This document shows positions 1 through 11,216 of a DNA stretch of 64,000 nt, piece after piece (position 1 is the first letter of the stretch; every line of letters starts with the position of its first letter). This DNA is from Medicago truncatula (taxonomy: Eukaryota > Streptophyta > Magnoliopsida > Fabales > Fabaceae). The notes beneath the pieces were generated by a model. That model ran no database searches, had not been told where the DNA came from, and saw only the letters and a program-made list of their open reading frames with translations. Position numbers and translations under genes: made by a program. Where the stretch lies: assembly GCF_003473485.1 (NCBI RefSeq), contig NC_053048.1:30934755-30998754 (forward strand), written 5' to 3'.

Positions 1-1355
1 CATCTGCTTCTATTTCTCCGTCATTTTGTACTATTGACCCGTGATATTTAAACCGTGTAAATTGGGGTATGATATGATCTCCAACCTTCATCTACAAGCT
101 AGACCTACTTCTTCTTTTGCTGAAGTTACATTCCATATACTCCATCTTGATGCTACTCATGCAGAAACCATACGTTTCTAAGGCTTGCCTCCAGGTCTCT
201 AGTCTCCCGTTTAAATCCTCCCTCGACTCACCAAGCAAGACTACGTCATTTGCAAAAAGCATACATCTCGGTGCTAACTCTTGGGCGTGTTCCGTCAGTA
301 CATCCAAAACTAAAATAAAAAGATAAGAACTTAGGGTTGACCCTTAGTGCGGTCCTATTGTTGTGGGAAAGTCTTCGGTATCCCCATCCGGCGTCCTCAC
401 CCTAGTCGAAGCTCCCTCATACACATCCTTGATAGCTTTAATTTAGGCAATCCTAACCCCTTTCTTCTCCAGGGCTTTCCACAAAATCTCTCTAGGTACT
501 CTGTCATACACCGTCTCCAAATCAATGAAAACTAATTGTAACCCTTTTGTATCCGTCCGGTATCGCTCCATCACGCATCGCAGCAAGTAGATCGCTTCCA
601 TAGTCGACCTCCAGGGCGTAAAACCAAATTTGTTATCCGTAACTTGAGTCTCTTTTCTTAGTCTTCGTTGAATCACCCTTTCCCATAACTTCATGGTATG
701 ACTCATTAGCTAAATTCCCCTATAATTCACGCAATTCTGTATATATCCCTTGTTATTATAGATTGGAATGAAGGTGCTTATTCTCCACTCCTCTGACATT
801 TTCTTCGTCCTCATAATCTCATTGAAAAGTTTTGTGAGCCACACAATTCCTCTATCGCCAAGACTTTTTTCACACTTCGATATGTATGTTGTTCGGCCCA
901 ACTGCCTTTCCATTAGTCATCCTTTTCATTGCTTCTTTCACCTCGTGCTACTGAATCCGACAATAATAGTTATAGGTTCGGTCCTCCTCTCTGTTATCTA
1001 ACATGTTAAAGTCTGGTAAGATCTCATATCCTTCATTAAATAAGTTGTGGAAATACTTCGTCCATCTATCCTTAATATCTCTTTTTTGAACCAAAACTCT
1101 ACCCTCTTCATCCTTAACACACTTCACTTGGTCCAGGTCTCTTGTTTTTCTTTCTCGTCCCTTCGCAAGCTTATATATAGATTGCTCTCCCTCCTTGGTA
1201 CCTAAAGATTGGTATAATCCTTCAAATGATTGAATTCTCGCTACGCTCACCTCCTTCTTAGCCTCTTTCCTAACTATCTTATATTTATCCCAAGTTTTGG
1301 CATTTTTACACCGAGGCCAATCTTTAAAACAATCTCTTTTGACCTGGACTTTACT
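1..1355 (-). pseudogene. Degenerate LINE reverse transcriptase (non-LTR retrotransposon), runs off the left edge
   Basis: Four minus-strand reading-frame pieces follow each other in the order expected of a LINE pol protein. 1250-948 has the pre-RT region (KLAKGRERKTRDLDQ and RDRWTKYFHNLFNEG-like text). 913-710 has the palm start (SLGDRGIVWLTKLFNEI, and WRISTFIPIYNNKG). 706-443 has FIDLETVYDRVPREILWKAL, the segment containing the first catalytic aspartate. 307-92 has CMLFANDVVLLGES, the FADD box altered to FAND. Frame changes and stops separate the pieces and a catalytic aspartate is gone, so this is a dead copy. The 5' part can be followed to about 1355 (WDKYKIVRKEAKKEV). The 3' end lies outside the window. 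Confidence 0.85.
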
Positions 1356-2071
1356 CAGAAAACTATCATTCTTATATAAATATTTGAAGAAAAAAATACT
1401 ATATCAAATATTGGCATCCCATACATAAATATATACATGTTAATAATTTTATCATGAACATTTTTATTTATACAAATATTTGAAGATCTTTATTTTACTA
1501 GAAAAAATATATATAAAAAATTACATAGAAATGAAAGACAAATAGACAACGAGTTGCATTGTTAACCCTTTTTTAATGGTAAAATTATAATAATAATCAA
1601 TGAATTAAACTTTTTTTTCACCCCTCACTCTTGGATACGCCGTCGCCACTCATCACTTACATTGTCAACCTTAGCTTACCTTTACATTGACAAATTATCC
1701 ACCTACTACTACTTTTGCAAAAAAATTATAACATTTCCCTCCCTTTAATTCTCTATTTTCACTATATACTCCCAATTTATAAGTTGGTGGTACTATCGTT
1801 TATAGCGACAAAGGAAAAAAAAACCATGATTTTAAATAAATCATCTAACAATTGAACAATATATGTCATTGATTCATAAAAAATACAGTACACATATTTT
1901 TCATTGATTTGTAAAATAGGACGGAACAAATGTTTTATCTATAGGTAAGAAGAAAAACATGGGACATCGATTTTTAATTGATAAATATATAAGAAAATAA
2001 AAAAAAAAACTGAGGCAAATGTTTGTCATTAATACGAAGAAAAAAAACAAACATACAAAGATTTGTTAGTG
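1356..2071. other. AT-rich spacer
   Basis: Low-complexity AT-rich sequence with short A and T runs. I see no coding frame, RNA gene or repeat with clear ends. Confidence 0.5.
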
Positions 2072-2084
2072 ATGAATGTAAGTT
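2072..2084. repeat. Target-site duplication, left copy
   Basis: ATGAATGTAAGTT here matches ATAAATGTAAGTT at 3701-3713 with one mismatch. The last bases overlap the T run that is the element's poly(A) tail on the minus strand. Confidence 0.75.
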
Positions 2085-3700
2085 TTTTTTTTTTTTTTTT
2101 TTTTTTTTCAAAGGCTAAATTAAACAAGAAAAAAAACAGATAGCTAAGATCTCAAATAAAAAGTTCCACCAGCATCACTTTGAAGGAGAGAATCGAGATC
2201 CGCTTGTGGAGTATCATGGCGAAAGAGGTCAGAGGTCAACAAAGCATCAAACTTTTCCAGAAAGTCAGCACAATAATTTCCTTCACGAAGGGTGTGGTTA
2301 ATTGTTTCATTAATCTGCTCCATTAACTGTATTATGTCTTGAATCAAAACAATGTAAGCATATAACTTTAGAAGGAGCCGATATGAAGTTGATACAAAGT
2401 AAGGAATGATAATAGCAGAAGAGGTCAACAATACATTTTTCTTTGGCCAGCAAGAGGCCTTGGCAGATGGCATACACCTCGGCATAAAGAATATCAGAAG
2501 TATAATGGATATATCTAGAAAAACCTGACAAGTAAAAGCCTTGATCTTTTCTTAATAATGACTTTAGAATGGTTGTTGTTGGTTCCACTTGACCAGATTA
2601 ATATTATCATCCATAGAGTTGTTTGTGATCAAAGAGTAAGAGGCTTTGAATGTGTTGACCATACCTTGGATGTTGAAGGAAAGTTGAATAACATACCAGT
2701 TATCATTGCCCAAGCACGTCATGTTTCTATTCCTCCAAACCCACCATACAGTTGTTGTAAAGAGGAAAGAGAGAAGACCCATCAAGCCATTCTTGAGCAA
2801 ATCATGAGTAACATTATATGTTAAAAACTTTAATTTATTGAAACCGAGCGGCTGTCAAATGTGTCTAGAGTGATTACAATCCCGCACACAATGGAGAAAA
2901 GTTTCATCAATGGGTCAACACTGAGAGCAAACTAGAGAGTAGGCAATGTTTCTATGGTTGAGCAAGGATAGTGTAGGCATCAAGTTGTGGCAAGCCAAAT
3001 CCAAGACCAAGAAGAAGGAGGATTAAAGGAAATTACCAGATCCATGTGAGAGAGCAGCCAAGAGTATCCGCTCTTAGTTGTGTAGATGCCATTTTTGTTG
3101 TTGAACCAGATGAATGCATCTTCAAGGGAAGCATTGCATTTGAGATTCATACTTTATATGGTGTCTAATGCAAATGGAGGAAGTTGAGTGTAAAGGACAT
3201 TTATACGTGGGTTGCTTGAGGATATTACATCTTTAACCGTCAAATGAAGATCATGAATGTCAATGTATTGTGTAAGGGTCCCTATAAATCCAAGATAACT
3301 TAAAGGACAAGACCATAAATAAGAAGTTACCGACCCGACATGCCAGGAATAGACATCTTTGAGGACGTCTCTTGCGTAAAGGATATATGAGCAAAAAAGA
3401 GAGTCACTAGAGTGAGATGGAGAATGGAGGATATTCGTACTAGTGACATACCTGTCTAAGAGAATCTCAACCCATAAGTTTTTTGAAGACTGAATCAGAT
3501 CCCTAATAAGTTGCCCAATAAGCAAACGTTGGTATATCTCTTGCAGTTCTGATGTCAAGACCGCCATAATGCTTATGCCAAGTGACTTTTTTCCAACCTA
3601 CCAGATGAACACATTTGTTATTATTATCTCTCCAAATGAAATTGCAGGTTGTTTCGTCGATAAGATATCACAAATACTCTGAGGAAGCCTAATAACCTGC
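2083..3700 (-). mobile_element. 5'-truncated LINE insertion with poly(A) tail and target duplication
   Basis: A 26-base T run (2083-2108) is the poly(A) tail of a minus-strand element. Reading away from it on the minus strand gives, in broken frames, the end of a plant LINE protein. At 3567-3154 is the post-RT segment with WVEILLDRYV, ARDVLKDVYSWHVG and DIHDLHLTVKDVI. At 2800-2564 is the WWVWRNRNMTCLGN zinc-region/RNase H linker. At 2588-2310 is the RNase H-like text GFSRYIHYTSDILYAEVYA followed by ICQGLLLAKE. Frames are interrupted, so it is dead. A 13-bp direct repeat with one mismatch flanks it, and it begins abruptly at about 3700, as expected of 5'-truncated target-primed insertion. Its family differs from that of the LINE at 1-1355. 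Confidence 0.85.
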
Positions 3701-3713
3701 ATAAATGTAAGTT
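3701..3713. repeat. Target-site duplication, right copy
   Basis: ATAAATGTAAGTT, partner of 2072-2084. Confidence 0.75.
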
Positions 3714-4138
3714 GACATTACTACTATTTTTATTTTTTATTTTCCAAACATATTCAAAATTTATATAACTTGATAATATTATCTTTTAAACTGACTGAAA
3801 TAAATCATCTAACACGTGAACAATATATGTCAATGTTAGAGAGAATGTTCAAAATAAAGTGTCGATAGTACTACTCTTATTTTTTATTTTTTTTAACTTT
3901 CCAAACACATTAACCATTTCTAAGTTAATAATATTATTATTTTGTTTATTCTCTCAAAAAGAAAATTATTATTTTGTTTATATAAGTTAATATTATTATT
4001 TTGTTTATAGTTGCATTGAACTTCATTCAATCAGATGCTCCTTTTAAGAAAATATTGGTCGTAGAAAAATAGCAAGAGTCGCACAGTATGTATGGGTTGG
4101 GTTTGGGAAATTGGAATTTTCCCCTTCCTGAACATTTG
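3714..4138. other. AT-rich spacer
   Basis: Contains a small local repeat of TTATTATTTTGTTTATA-like text (about 3940-4010). No gene is visible. Confidence 0.45.
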
Positions 4139-5017
4139 AGTAAATAGTCAATTTCCCCTCTGAAATTGTAAGTTTCATCAATTACCCCCCTGAAATTAAC
4201 AAAACTTCAATTACCTCCTGAAATTTCACAACGTTAGTCAATTTACCCCCTCCGTCAAATTTTTCTGTTAGTGAACATGACATTTTGCAAATACCCCCCC
4301 GAAGTTTTGCACTTATGTGCCAAATGCCCCCCAAACTTAAAAAATTATATTATTTTTTTTCTTAAAAACAAACAATTAATAGTTAAATATTAAAACTAAC
4401 TATTAATTTTGGAATTTGGGAAAACTACATGCATATATACATCAAAATAGGCTCCAAAATGGGGAAAAATATGTACTTTTTAAAGTGACAATAATGGGAT
4501 GATTTGTGGATTAATATTGGGGGTTGTGTAGTTTAAATGGTTTGAGCAAATTGTTGAAAGAGTTGGAGGAGTTAAAAGACTAAGATGGTGAAGGAGAAAA
4601 TATAAATATAAATTTGCTACTTAATTTGTTTATAAACCTCTAAAAATAATAATTTGTGTATTAGAAATAACCATTATTGTCACTTTAAAAATACACATTT
4701 TTCCCTATTTTGATGTATATATGCATGTAGTTTTCCCAAATTCCAAAATTAATAGTTAGTTTTAATATTTAACTATTAATTGTTTGTTTTTAAGAAAAAA
4801 ATAATATAATTTTTTAAGTTTGGGGGGCATTTTGCACATAAGTGCAAAACTTCAGGGGGGGTATTTGCAAAACGTTATGTTCAGTAACAGAAAAATTTGA
4901 CGGAGGGGGTAAATTGACTAATGTTGTGAAATTTCAGGGGGGTAATTGAAGTTTTGTTAATTTCAGATGGGTAATTGATGAAACTTACAATTTCAGAGGG
5001 GAAATTGACTATTTACT
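4139..5017. mobile_element. Foldback (long inverted-repeat) element, copy 1
   Basis: The left arm (about 4139-4497) starts AGTAAATAGTCAATTTCCCC. The right arm (about 4672-5017) is its reverse complement, ending GGGGAAATTGACTATTTACT. Arms of about 350 bp pair across a unique core of about 175 bp (4498-4671). Within the arms, pyrimidine-rich phrases of the form CCCCCTGAAATT recur at staggered spacing. There is no transposase. No clear target duplication was found. A diverged relative lies at about 48604-49650. The superfamily is not assigned. Confidence 0.8.
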
Positions 5018-5278
5018 ACTCCAACCCAACGTTTAACGGTCAAGTTTTTTTTTTTTTTTGAAGGACGTTTAACGGTCAAGTTAATCGGCAAACACCTAAT
5101 ATCTACAGTATTTATTTTTTTGGTTACATCCACAGCTTTTATTTGATCCATAAATAAAAATTGATTATAATAAATGCAGTAAACCTTGGAAATAAGAGTT
5201 AAAAAATTGAAGCGTGAATAAAATTACAGTGTACACCTAATTTGATACTCCTACTCCCTACTATTTTCATTCTTACTC
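5018..5278. other. Spacer with short direct repeat
   Basis: CGTTTAACGGTCAAGTT occurs at 5030-5046 and again at about 5066-5082, separated by a T run. It looks like a small duplication. The rest is AT-rich upstream DNA of the exonuclease gene. Confidence 0.45.
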
Positions 5279-5286
5279 TATATAAA
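5279..5286 (+). promoter_or_regulatory. TATA box of the exonuclease-domain gene
   Basis: TATATAAA about 105 bp before the ATG at 5391, followed by an AT-rich leader. Position and sequence fit a plant core promoter. No transcript evidence is available. Confidence 0.55.
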
Positions 5287-5390
5287 GGAATTGTTCTTCC
5301 GTTTCAATGTATTATTACACTCTTTAAACAGAAACAAAGAGTGTCATTATTAAATCGTTTTTCAGAAATAACCTTCTCTTCAAAGCCAAA

Positions 5391-5984
5391 ATGTCCACTT
5401 ACGAAAACTACAATGTTGTCTTCCACTCCGAAACCATTCACACAATGGTCACACATGATCCTTCCATGGTTGATTGCTGGCTTTCAACCCTCTCCCAAAC
5501 TAGCCGCAGCCGCCGCTTCCTTGTCGGCCTTGATGTGGAGTGGCTCCCAAACAGACAACGCAATGTCGAAAACCCCGTCGCTGTTCTCCAACTCTGCATA
5601 AAGAAAAAATGCCTTGTTTTTCAAATTTTGCATGCTTCATTTGTTCCACAATCTCTTGTTGCATTTCTTGAGAACGAAGATAACACATTTGTTGGTGTTG
5701 GTGTCGAAGAGGATGTGGGTAAGCTTCTTAGAGACTACTCTTTGGTTGTTGCTAACTTTGTTGAACTTCGCAACCTTGCTGCTGAGAGATTTGGGGAACA
5801 TATGAGATGTGGTGGACTCAAAGCATTGGCTTTAAGTGTTCTTGGGAAGGATCTTGAGAAACCAAGGAAGATTACTATGAGCAGGTGGAATAGTTTTAGG
5901 CTTACTCCTCAGCAAGTTCAGTATGCATGTATTGATGCTTTTGTTTCATTTGAGATTGGAAGGATTCTTAATGCTCGTAACTAG
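5391..5984 (+). CDS. Werner-type 3'-5' exonuclease domain protein (DEDDy, RNase D/WRN-like)
   Basis: A 197-residue single-exon protein with a complete 3'-5' exonuclease fold of the DnaQ/RNase D/WRN group. Such enzymes remove nucleotides from 3' ends using two metal ions. All four acids and the tyrosine are visible: motif I GLDVEW (D48, E50), motif II VGVGVEEDVGKLL (D108), motif III YACIDAFVSFEIG (Y178, D182). There is no RecQ helicase domain and no obvious targeting or membrane segment, as in the small plant WRN-exonuclease-like proteins. The ATG at 5391 is the first in frame after a TATA box at 5279 and opens directly into the conserved N-terminus (YNVVFHSETIHTMVTHDP) that its relatives share. 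Four relatives lie at 46-61.5 kb on the other strand; this copy and 60759-61481 are the two that look catalytically intact. The natural substrate (DNA or RNA) cannot be read from sequence. Confidence 0.9.
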   Translation: MSTYENYNVVFHSETIHTMVTHDPSMVDCWLSTLSQTSRSRRFLVGLDVEWLPNRQRNVENPVAVLQLCIKKKCLVFQILHASFVPQSLVAFLENEDNTFVGVGVEEDVGKLLRDYSLVVANFVELRNLAAERFGEHMRCGGLKALALSVLGKDLEKPRKITMSRWNSFRLTPQQVQYACIDAFVSFEIGRILNARN

Positions 5985-6745
5985 GGTTTGATTGGTTGGT
6001 TTCTCTTACTTCATTGATCTAGTTAATTTTATTTTTGGGGTGGTTTTCTCTGATGTTTTGTAGGTTTGTTCTATCTAAAGTGGAAATCTGGTGCATTGGT
6101 TTAGGATTGGTTTTCTTTGATGTTCTGTAGGTTTGTGCTGTCTAGAATGGAAATCTGGTGCATTGGTCTAGTATGTAATGCAACTTTGGAGTTTTTGATT
6201 TATGAATTATGAGTTTTTTCTCTTCACATAATAATTTGTGAATCTTTGTTATTTTTATTGAATTATGTTTGTATATGGGTTTGCCATGCGAGCTTGGATT
6301 TGATTAGGGAATGAGCAAGCAAAAAAATATTGAGGGTGAAGAGAAATTATGCAGCAAAAGATAAGCAACCTCACTTGATTATAATCGTATACAATTTGGT
6401 TTATTGACAAAATAAAAAATAATCATACTGCTAAAGTCCTGGTTGGGCACAACAACAAAAAGTCCTGTTCGATTTTATAAACAACAAAAGCGCAATATGT
6501 AGAGACAAAAGGATTCATTCATTTATTTATTTTTGAATAAAAAAGGTTCATTTATTTAAATTTGCTTTAAGTATCATTTATTATTAAAAAACAAAAAAAC
6601 TACTGGTCAGGTTCTATGTGATGGTGGTGGTTAAAGCAGTACCTTAACAATGTCTTCGAATCGTTGATGAATAATGTTGGAGATGCTCAAGATCCAATCA
6701 ATTATGTAACAAACTTTAACTTAATAAATATTTATTATCTAGTCG
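5985..6745. other. 3' flank of the exonuclease gene, then spacer
   Basis: Just after the stop, a phrase of about 75 bp (GGTTTTCTCTGATGTTTTGTAGGTTTG...) is repeated imperfectly at about 6042-6105 and 6108-6175. This looks like a tandem duplication in the 3' UTR. Beyond 6200 I see only AT-rich sequence. Confidence 0.45.
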
Positions 6746-7340
6746 ATATATATATCAAGCAAACCCATGTGAGAAATATTGGAAAGCGGTAAGACTATTC
6801 TTAAGTACTTAAGAAGAACTAAAGACCAATTCTTCATCTATGAAGATTCTGAACTAAAATTAAAAGGTTTCACTGATGCAAGTTTTGCACTGATAGTAAA
6901 TCTATTTCAGATTATGTCCTTACCTTGAATGGTGGTGCAGTAAATTTGAAAAGTTCCAAACAAGCTATAGTAGCAGATTTGACTACAGAAGCCGACTATA
7001 TAGCAGCAAGTGAGGCTGCTAAAGAGGCTGTTTGGATGAAAAAGTTATATTTATACTTGGGGTGGTCTATTCGTTAAAAGATTTTGTACCATTATTGTGT
7101 GACAATAATGGAGCGATTGCTCAAGCAAAGGAGCCAATATCACACCAGAAACCGAAACACATTCTTCGAAGATATTACTTGATCAGAGAGATTATTGAAT
7201 GTATGGTGACGTCAAGATTGAAAAGTTGGATGGAAAAGAGAATGCAACATATCCATTCACCAAGGCACTTGGCATAAATGTCTTTGACAAACACAAGTGC
7301 AGAATAGGATTGAAATACATGATTGATTTACTTAGTTTTA
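6746..7340 (+). pseudogene. Ty1/copia remnant: C-terminal RNase H region
   Basis: Broken plus-strand frames spell the end of a copia polyprotein: ILKYLRRTKDQFFIYED, then LNGGAVNLKSSKQAIVADLT followed directly by TEADYIAASEAAKEAVWMKK, then DNNGAIAQAKEP, HILRRYYLIREIIE and the terminal GDVKIEKLDGKENA. These are the RNase H tail motifs (SKQ, TEAEY, DN, H.RRY-like). Stops and frame changes interrupt it and no LTR was found nearby, so this is a fragment. Confidence 0.85.
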
Positions 7341-7344
7341 GGCT

Positions 7345-7920
7345 TAAAATTTTAGACTTAATTTATCATCTTGTTTACTGTTTAGTAAAATAGTTAATTT
7401 GATAATGTCCTTGATTAAAATTATAGACTTGTTATCATAATAGATATTATGATAATGAGAAACATGTATTTTATTATTTTTTAATCTAAATTGTTATTGA
7501 TCGTATGATTATTGTGAAAAGGGCACAATAATTTGGATAGATCAATATATATGTGATAGTCTTTATTGGATAAAGATTGATGTCTCATTTATTAAACTAC
7601 ATATATAGATGATGCATATAGTGATGTGATCAATGAACTAACTCAAGTGAGAATTTCTAATGGACGATATTACCTTACTGTAAATAGAAAAGTTCTCAAG
7701 AAAGAATATTATAAATAATTTTTTTTTGACCTGAGATTGTCATAATAATTAACATATTATTTATTATATTTTGATTCTGAACACCTAACACCTTAGGGTG
7801 CTAGTTGAAAGGATATTGGATACAATTAAATGCTTGTATAATTAATAACTAATCAAGATCCGTCAACTCTTGGTAATGACTTTGAACTCTATGATAAAAT
7901 TAAAACTCTGAAATTGAATG
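7345..7920. other. AT-rich spacer
   Basis: No coding frame or RNA gene visible. Confidence 0.45.
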
Positions 7921-7929
7921 AAAAATAAA
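7921..7929. repeat. 9-bp target duplication of the Mutator-like MITE, left copy
   Basis: AAAAATAAA, identical to 24640-24648. Nine-base duplications are the rule for Mutator-like elements. Confidence 0.75.
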
Positions 7930-8189
7930 GGTTTAATTGCATGTTTGGTCACTCGTGTTTATTTTAGGTTTCAAGTTGGTCCTTTATGTTTTAAAAGTTT
8001 TAATTGGTCACTTATGTTTTAAAGGTTTCAAGTTGGTCCAAATATTTACTCACGTTGAAATAAGTTAGTCCCTTCCGTTACTTGACCTTTTAAAGATTCA
8101 ATTAACAATATGTGTGATATAATTTAACTTATTTAGAAAACCGGTTTCAAAACATTTTTTTAATTCTTTCGTTTTATTATATTCAATAT
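7930..8189. mobile_element. Mutator-like MITE, left part (split by the Ogre insertion)
   Basis: Begins GGTTTAATTGCATGTTTGGT. Its counterpart at 24514-24639 ends in the inverted repeat of the same text, and the pair is flanked by a perfect 9-bp duplication. The terminal inverted repeat runs over 100 bp with phrases such as TTTCAAGTTGGTCC. There is no coding capacity, so it is non-autonomous. Confidence 0.75.
8185..8189. repeat. 5-bp target duplication of the Ogre-like element, left copy
   Basis: AATAT, identical to 24509-24513. Confidence 0.85.
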
Positions 8190-10416
8190 TGTGCTCGTGA
8201 TTTTCGGATATCAAACCATTAATTGATTTGAATCGTCAATCTTTGAACTCTCGATTTTTATTCGTGGGAAGGGAAAAAATGAGTAAAAACCCTCATCAAG
8301 ACTTTGGATTCGGGGGTTGGTTACGCGAAGGGAAGGTGCTAGCACCCTAAGCGTCTACGGTATCCCGTAGGAACCTCTTACCTAATTTATCTTTGTGCTA
8401 AATTCATTGCTTATTTGAAATTTATTACCTAAAAAATCTAAGTGAAAGAATGGGGGAAGAAGAAGTATGTTTTTGGTTATTTTTACTTGATTTGGAAGGA
8501 TAAAAATCCTATGCCTACATACCCTTAAAGAAAAGGGATCAAAACCAATGTAGTTCACCTAAAGAATTTCTTTGGTGGGTTAGGTTGATTTTAATTTTTG
8601 AAAATAGTTTTAAGAAGAGATAAGAGGCCTCAAGGCATGAGATAAAATAAGGTGAGGTTGGTCAAATTTTAATTACAAAGAAGTCAAGTCTATTATGAAT
8701 ATTAATTCAATTAAGCATTTGATTAAGAAAATAAAAAGGAAAACACTTGGGTTACAAACCAAGGTTTATTAAGAAAATATTTTGGGAGTTTTGCATATTT
8801 GATTTTTTTTTAGACTAACCTTAAAAACTAACGTAACGGAGCAAAAATAAAATAAGCGGTAAATAAAGCGGCATAGTGTCGGTGCGTGTGTTACTACACT
8901 ATTACATACCCTCCTAGATACATTCTATGGTCTCAAGAGAAATATAATAAGAAATAAAAAAATGCGCAAAATAAATTACATCAATTTCCTAATTATACAC
9001 ACTAAAAAAAAATAAAAAATTAATGACAATAAAATGACAAGAAATTAAAATATGCATGAGATGATTCTAAATAAATAAAAAAATGGCAATTATAAAATAA
9101 AAACAGTAAATAAAAAATTAAAACAAACACAATATTTTTGTAAGTTTTTTAGATAATTTTCTTTTAGCAAAGGGGTGCAGAAAGCAAAAACAGAGGTGTA
9201 ATTAATACAACTGTAGTGAAATTAAAAAGGAACAACTGGGCTTAAGCAGAAACGGGTCGTGGGCGGGTCGGTTAGACCCGCCCGGTTCGAGGTTATATAA
9301 ATAGGGTGTAAGACCCATTTCTTTCACTTTCTTCATTCATTTCTCTCTCTTCACTTCTCTAATCTCACGTCTCCCTCTTCTCTGTTCTTCTTTTCATGAG
9401 TTTTCCGGCGCGGTGGCCGGTGGTGCACCACCGTGCCGGAGTTTTCAAAACCCTCCTTTTTCAAAAACAATTACATATTATTATATCCTTTTTCGCATAG
9501 GTGATAGATCCGGACTTAGATTTCAAAGAAAAGCAACAACACGTTCTAGATCTACATTCAAACAACACGAAAATAAAATACTACCTTTTTTTACCTCGGA
9601 TTCCGATCTGCTTCTTCTCTAATCTTTGAATTCGCTTCTGTTCATCAAACTCGGTTCTGATACTTGTTGAAACGGAGCGATTGAACCTTTGTTTAAATCG
9701 GATCCGTTACTCTTATTGTTGTGGGTTCGGATTCGAGTTTGTAAGTGACGGATTCAAAAGAAAAGGTGATGTTTAAGTGCGAAACTTGATTTATTTGAGG
9801 TGCTTATGAACAGATTCGGTTTGAATAAAGTGTTGGTTGAAATCGGTTTGGATTTGAGTGTTTGATTTTGAAATTTTTTGAAAGAGAAAGAAAATTAGGG
9901 TTTGATGATTGCGGCTACTGATTGGTGATTCTGTGGTTTCTCGGTTTGCGGCTGTGGAAAATTGTCTGTCTTTTCTGTATTTTGCAGGTTTGCTTTTATA
10001 GCATTAGGGTTGGATTGAATAAGGAAATAACTTGCAGAAGTTACTACCGCGTTCCCAGATTTGGAAACAAAAAATTGACCCTGTGAAATTGGCTGAACAC
10101 GAGGCGTACGGAGGAGAAATGAAAAAAGAAAAAAAAGGACCCTTGTTGGAATTTTAGGACTTATTAACTTTATTGGACAAAAACTGGAAAATAAACATTT
10201 ATTAACTATTAAAAAAAAAGTAACTAACTTTAAAATTAAAAATAAAAGATGGAAATTAGATAATGAAATAAAACGAGAGGAAAGTGCCTGCAATCGGAGC
10301 AAAAAATGAGGTATTTTAAAATACCTCCCTGCCGAAATTTTCACTGAATCATGAGATCGGCTAGAGTCAAACGACACGCGTCCATGGGATCCTTGGTCAA
10401 AATTTAGGGTATGACA
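8190..10416 (-). repeat. 3' LTR of the Ogre-like element
   Basis: 2227 bp, plus-strand ends TGTGCTCGTG and GGGTATGACA. Identical to 22281-24508 apart from one A in a homopolymer. No gene of its own. A TATATAAATA box on the strand opposite to the element lies at 9294-9303. Confidence 0.9.
9294..9303 (+). promoter_or_regulatory. Antisense promoter-like TATA in the 3' LTR
   Basis: TATATAAATA on the plus strand is followed by a long pyrimidine-rich leader (about 9318-9395, rich in CTTTC/CTCTC) and an ATG at 9396 opening a 34-codon frame. This is the look of a plant core promoter and 5' UTR, pointing into the element against its coding direction. TATATA is partly symmetric, so it may instead serve the sense promoter. 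Confidence 0.4.
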
Positions 10417-10431
10417 GATGCCCCTATTTAA
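10417..10431 (-). promoter_or_regulatory. Putative polypurine tract next to the 3' LTR
   Basis: On the minus strand AAATAGGGGCATC directly precedes the LTR start TGTCATACCC. Position fits the plus-strand primer site, though the purine run is short. Confidence 0.35.
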
Positions 10432-10671
10432 GTTTCTCCGTCACAGGGATTTACAAATATCAACTTTAGAATCCATGGGTGGGAGAGACTTAAATATTAA
10501 GTACGCTAATTTTGACCAATTGAAATGCTAAGAATGCCATGCTCGTGACTGTAATAATATGAATACTTACGATGCACTTACGAATGCAAGGATAGTGAAC
10601 ACCTACTGACTGGGGGACATACAGATAAATATTATTGGGGAGGAAAACCATTTACCATTATGCGGAGAGAA

Positions 10672-11216
10672 AAATTGTCTATTACCCTTACTAAGGTAAA
10701 GGCCGACATACGGAAGAAAATACTGTCGATTACCTCAACACGGGTAACGACCAACTTACAAAAAGGAAATACCGTCAGTTACCTCAACACGGGTAACGAC
10801 CGAAATACGAAAAATAAATACCGTCAGTTACCTCAACTCGGATAACGACCAACTTATGAAAAGGAAATACCGTCAGTTACCTCAACACGGGTAACGACCG
10901 AAATACGAAAAATGAATACCGTCAGTTACCTCAACTCGGATAACGACCAACTTATGAAAAGGAAATACCGTCAGTTACCCCAACTCGGGTAACGACCAAC
11001 ATACGATAAGAAAAGGAAATACCGTCAGTTACCTCAATTCGGATAACGACCAACTTACGAAAAGGAAAGGAAATACCGTCAGTTACCTCAACACGGGTAA
11101 CGACCAACATACGAAAAATAAATACCGTCAGTTACCTCAACTCGGATAACGACCAACTTATGAAAAGGAAATACCGTCAGTTACCTCAACTCGGGTAACG
11201 ACCAACATAATAAAAG
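10672..11216. repeat. 49-bp minisatellite in the element's 3' UTR (about 11 units)
   Basis: Units start TACCGTCAGTTACCTCAAC at 10721 (variant), 10770, 10819, 10868, 10917, 10966, 11020, 11074, 11123 and 11172, preceded by a diverged unit at about 10672. Most units are 49 bp; those at 10966 and 11020 are 54 bp from AAGG insertions. Two variants alternate in the middle: one with ACACGGG and GACCGAAATACG, one with ACTCGGA and GACCAACTTATG. This gives a 98-bp higher-order period. 3' UTR tandem repeats are known in Tat/Ogre elements and can seed satellites. Confidence 0.9.

Noticed and set aside
5242-5601. A 119-codon plus frame overlapping the first exonuclease gene
   Set aside because: It is an out-of-frame shadow starting upstream of the TATA box; the conserved domain is in the other frame.
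9413-9622. A 69-codon plus-strand frame in each LTR (also at 23504)
   Set aside because: It begins at a GTG, lies inside the LTR and has no family resemblance. Its duplication simply follows from the LTRs being copies. The ATG at 9396 opens only 34 codons.
9895-10377. A 160-codon minus frame in the 3' LTR
   Set aside because: Low-complexity Phe/Leu/Ser-rich text caused by A/T-rich DNA. A one-base homopolymer difference already changes it in the other LTR (24095-24469).
10672-11216. CRISPR-like array
   Set aside because: Units are contiguous 49-bp tandem repeats with no unique spacers, inside a plant retrotransposon.
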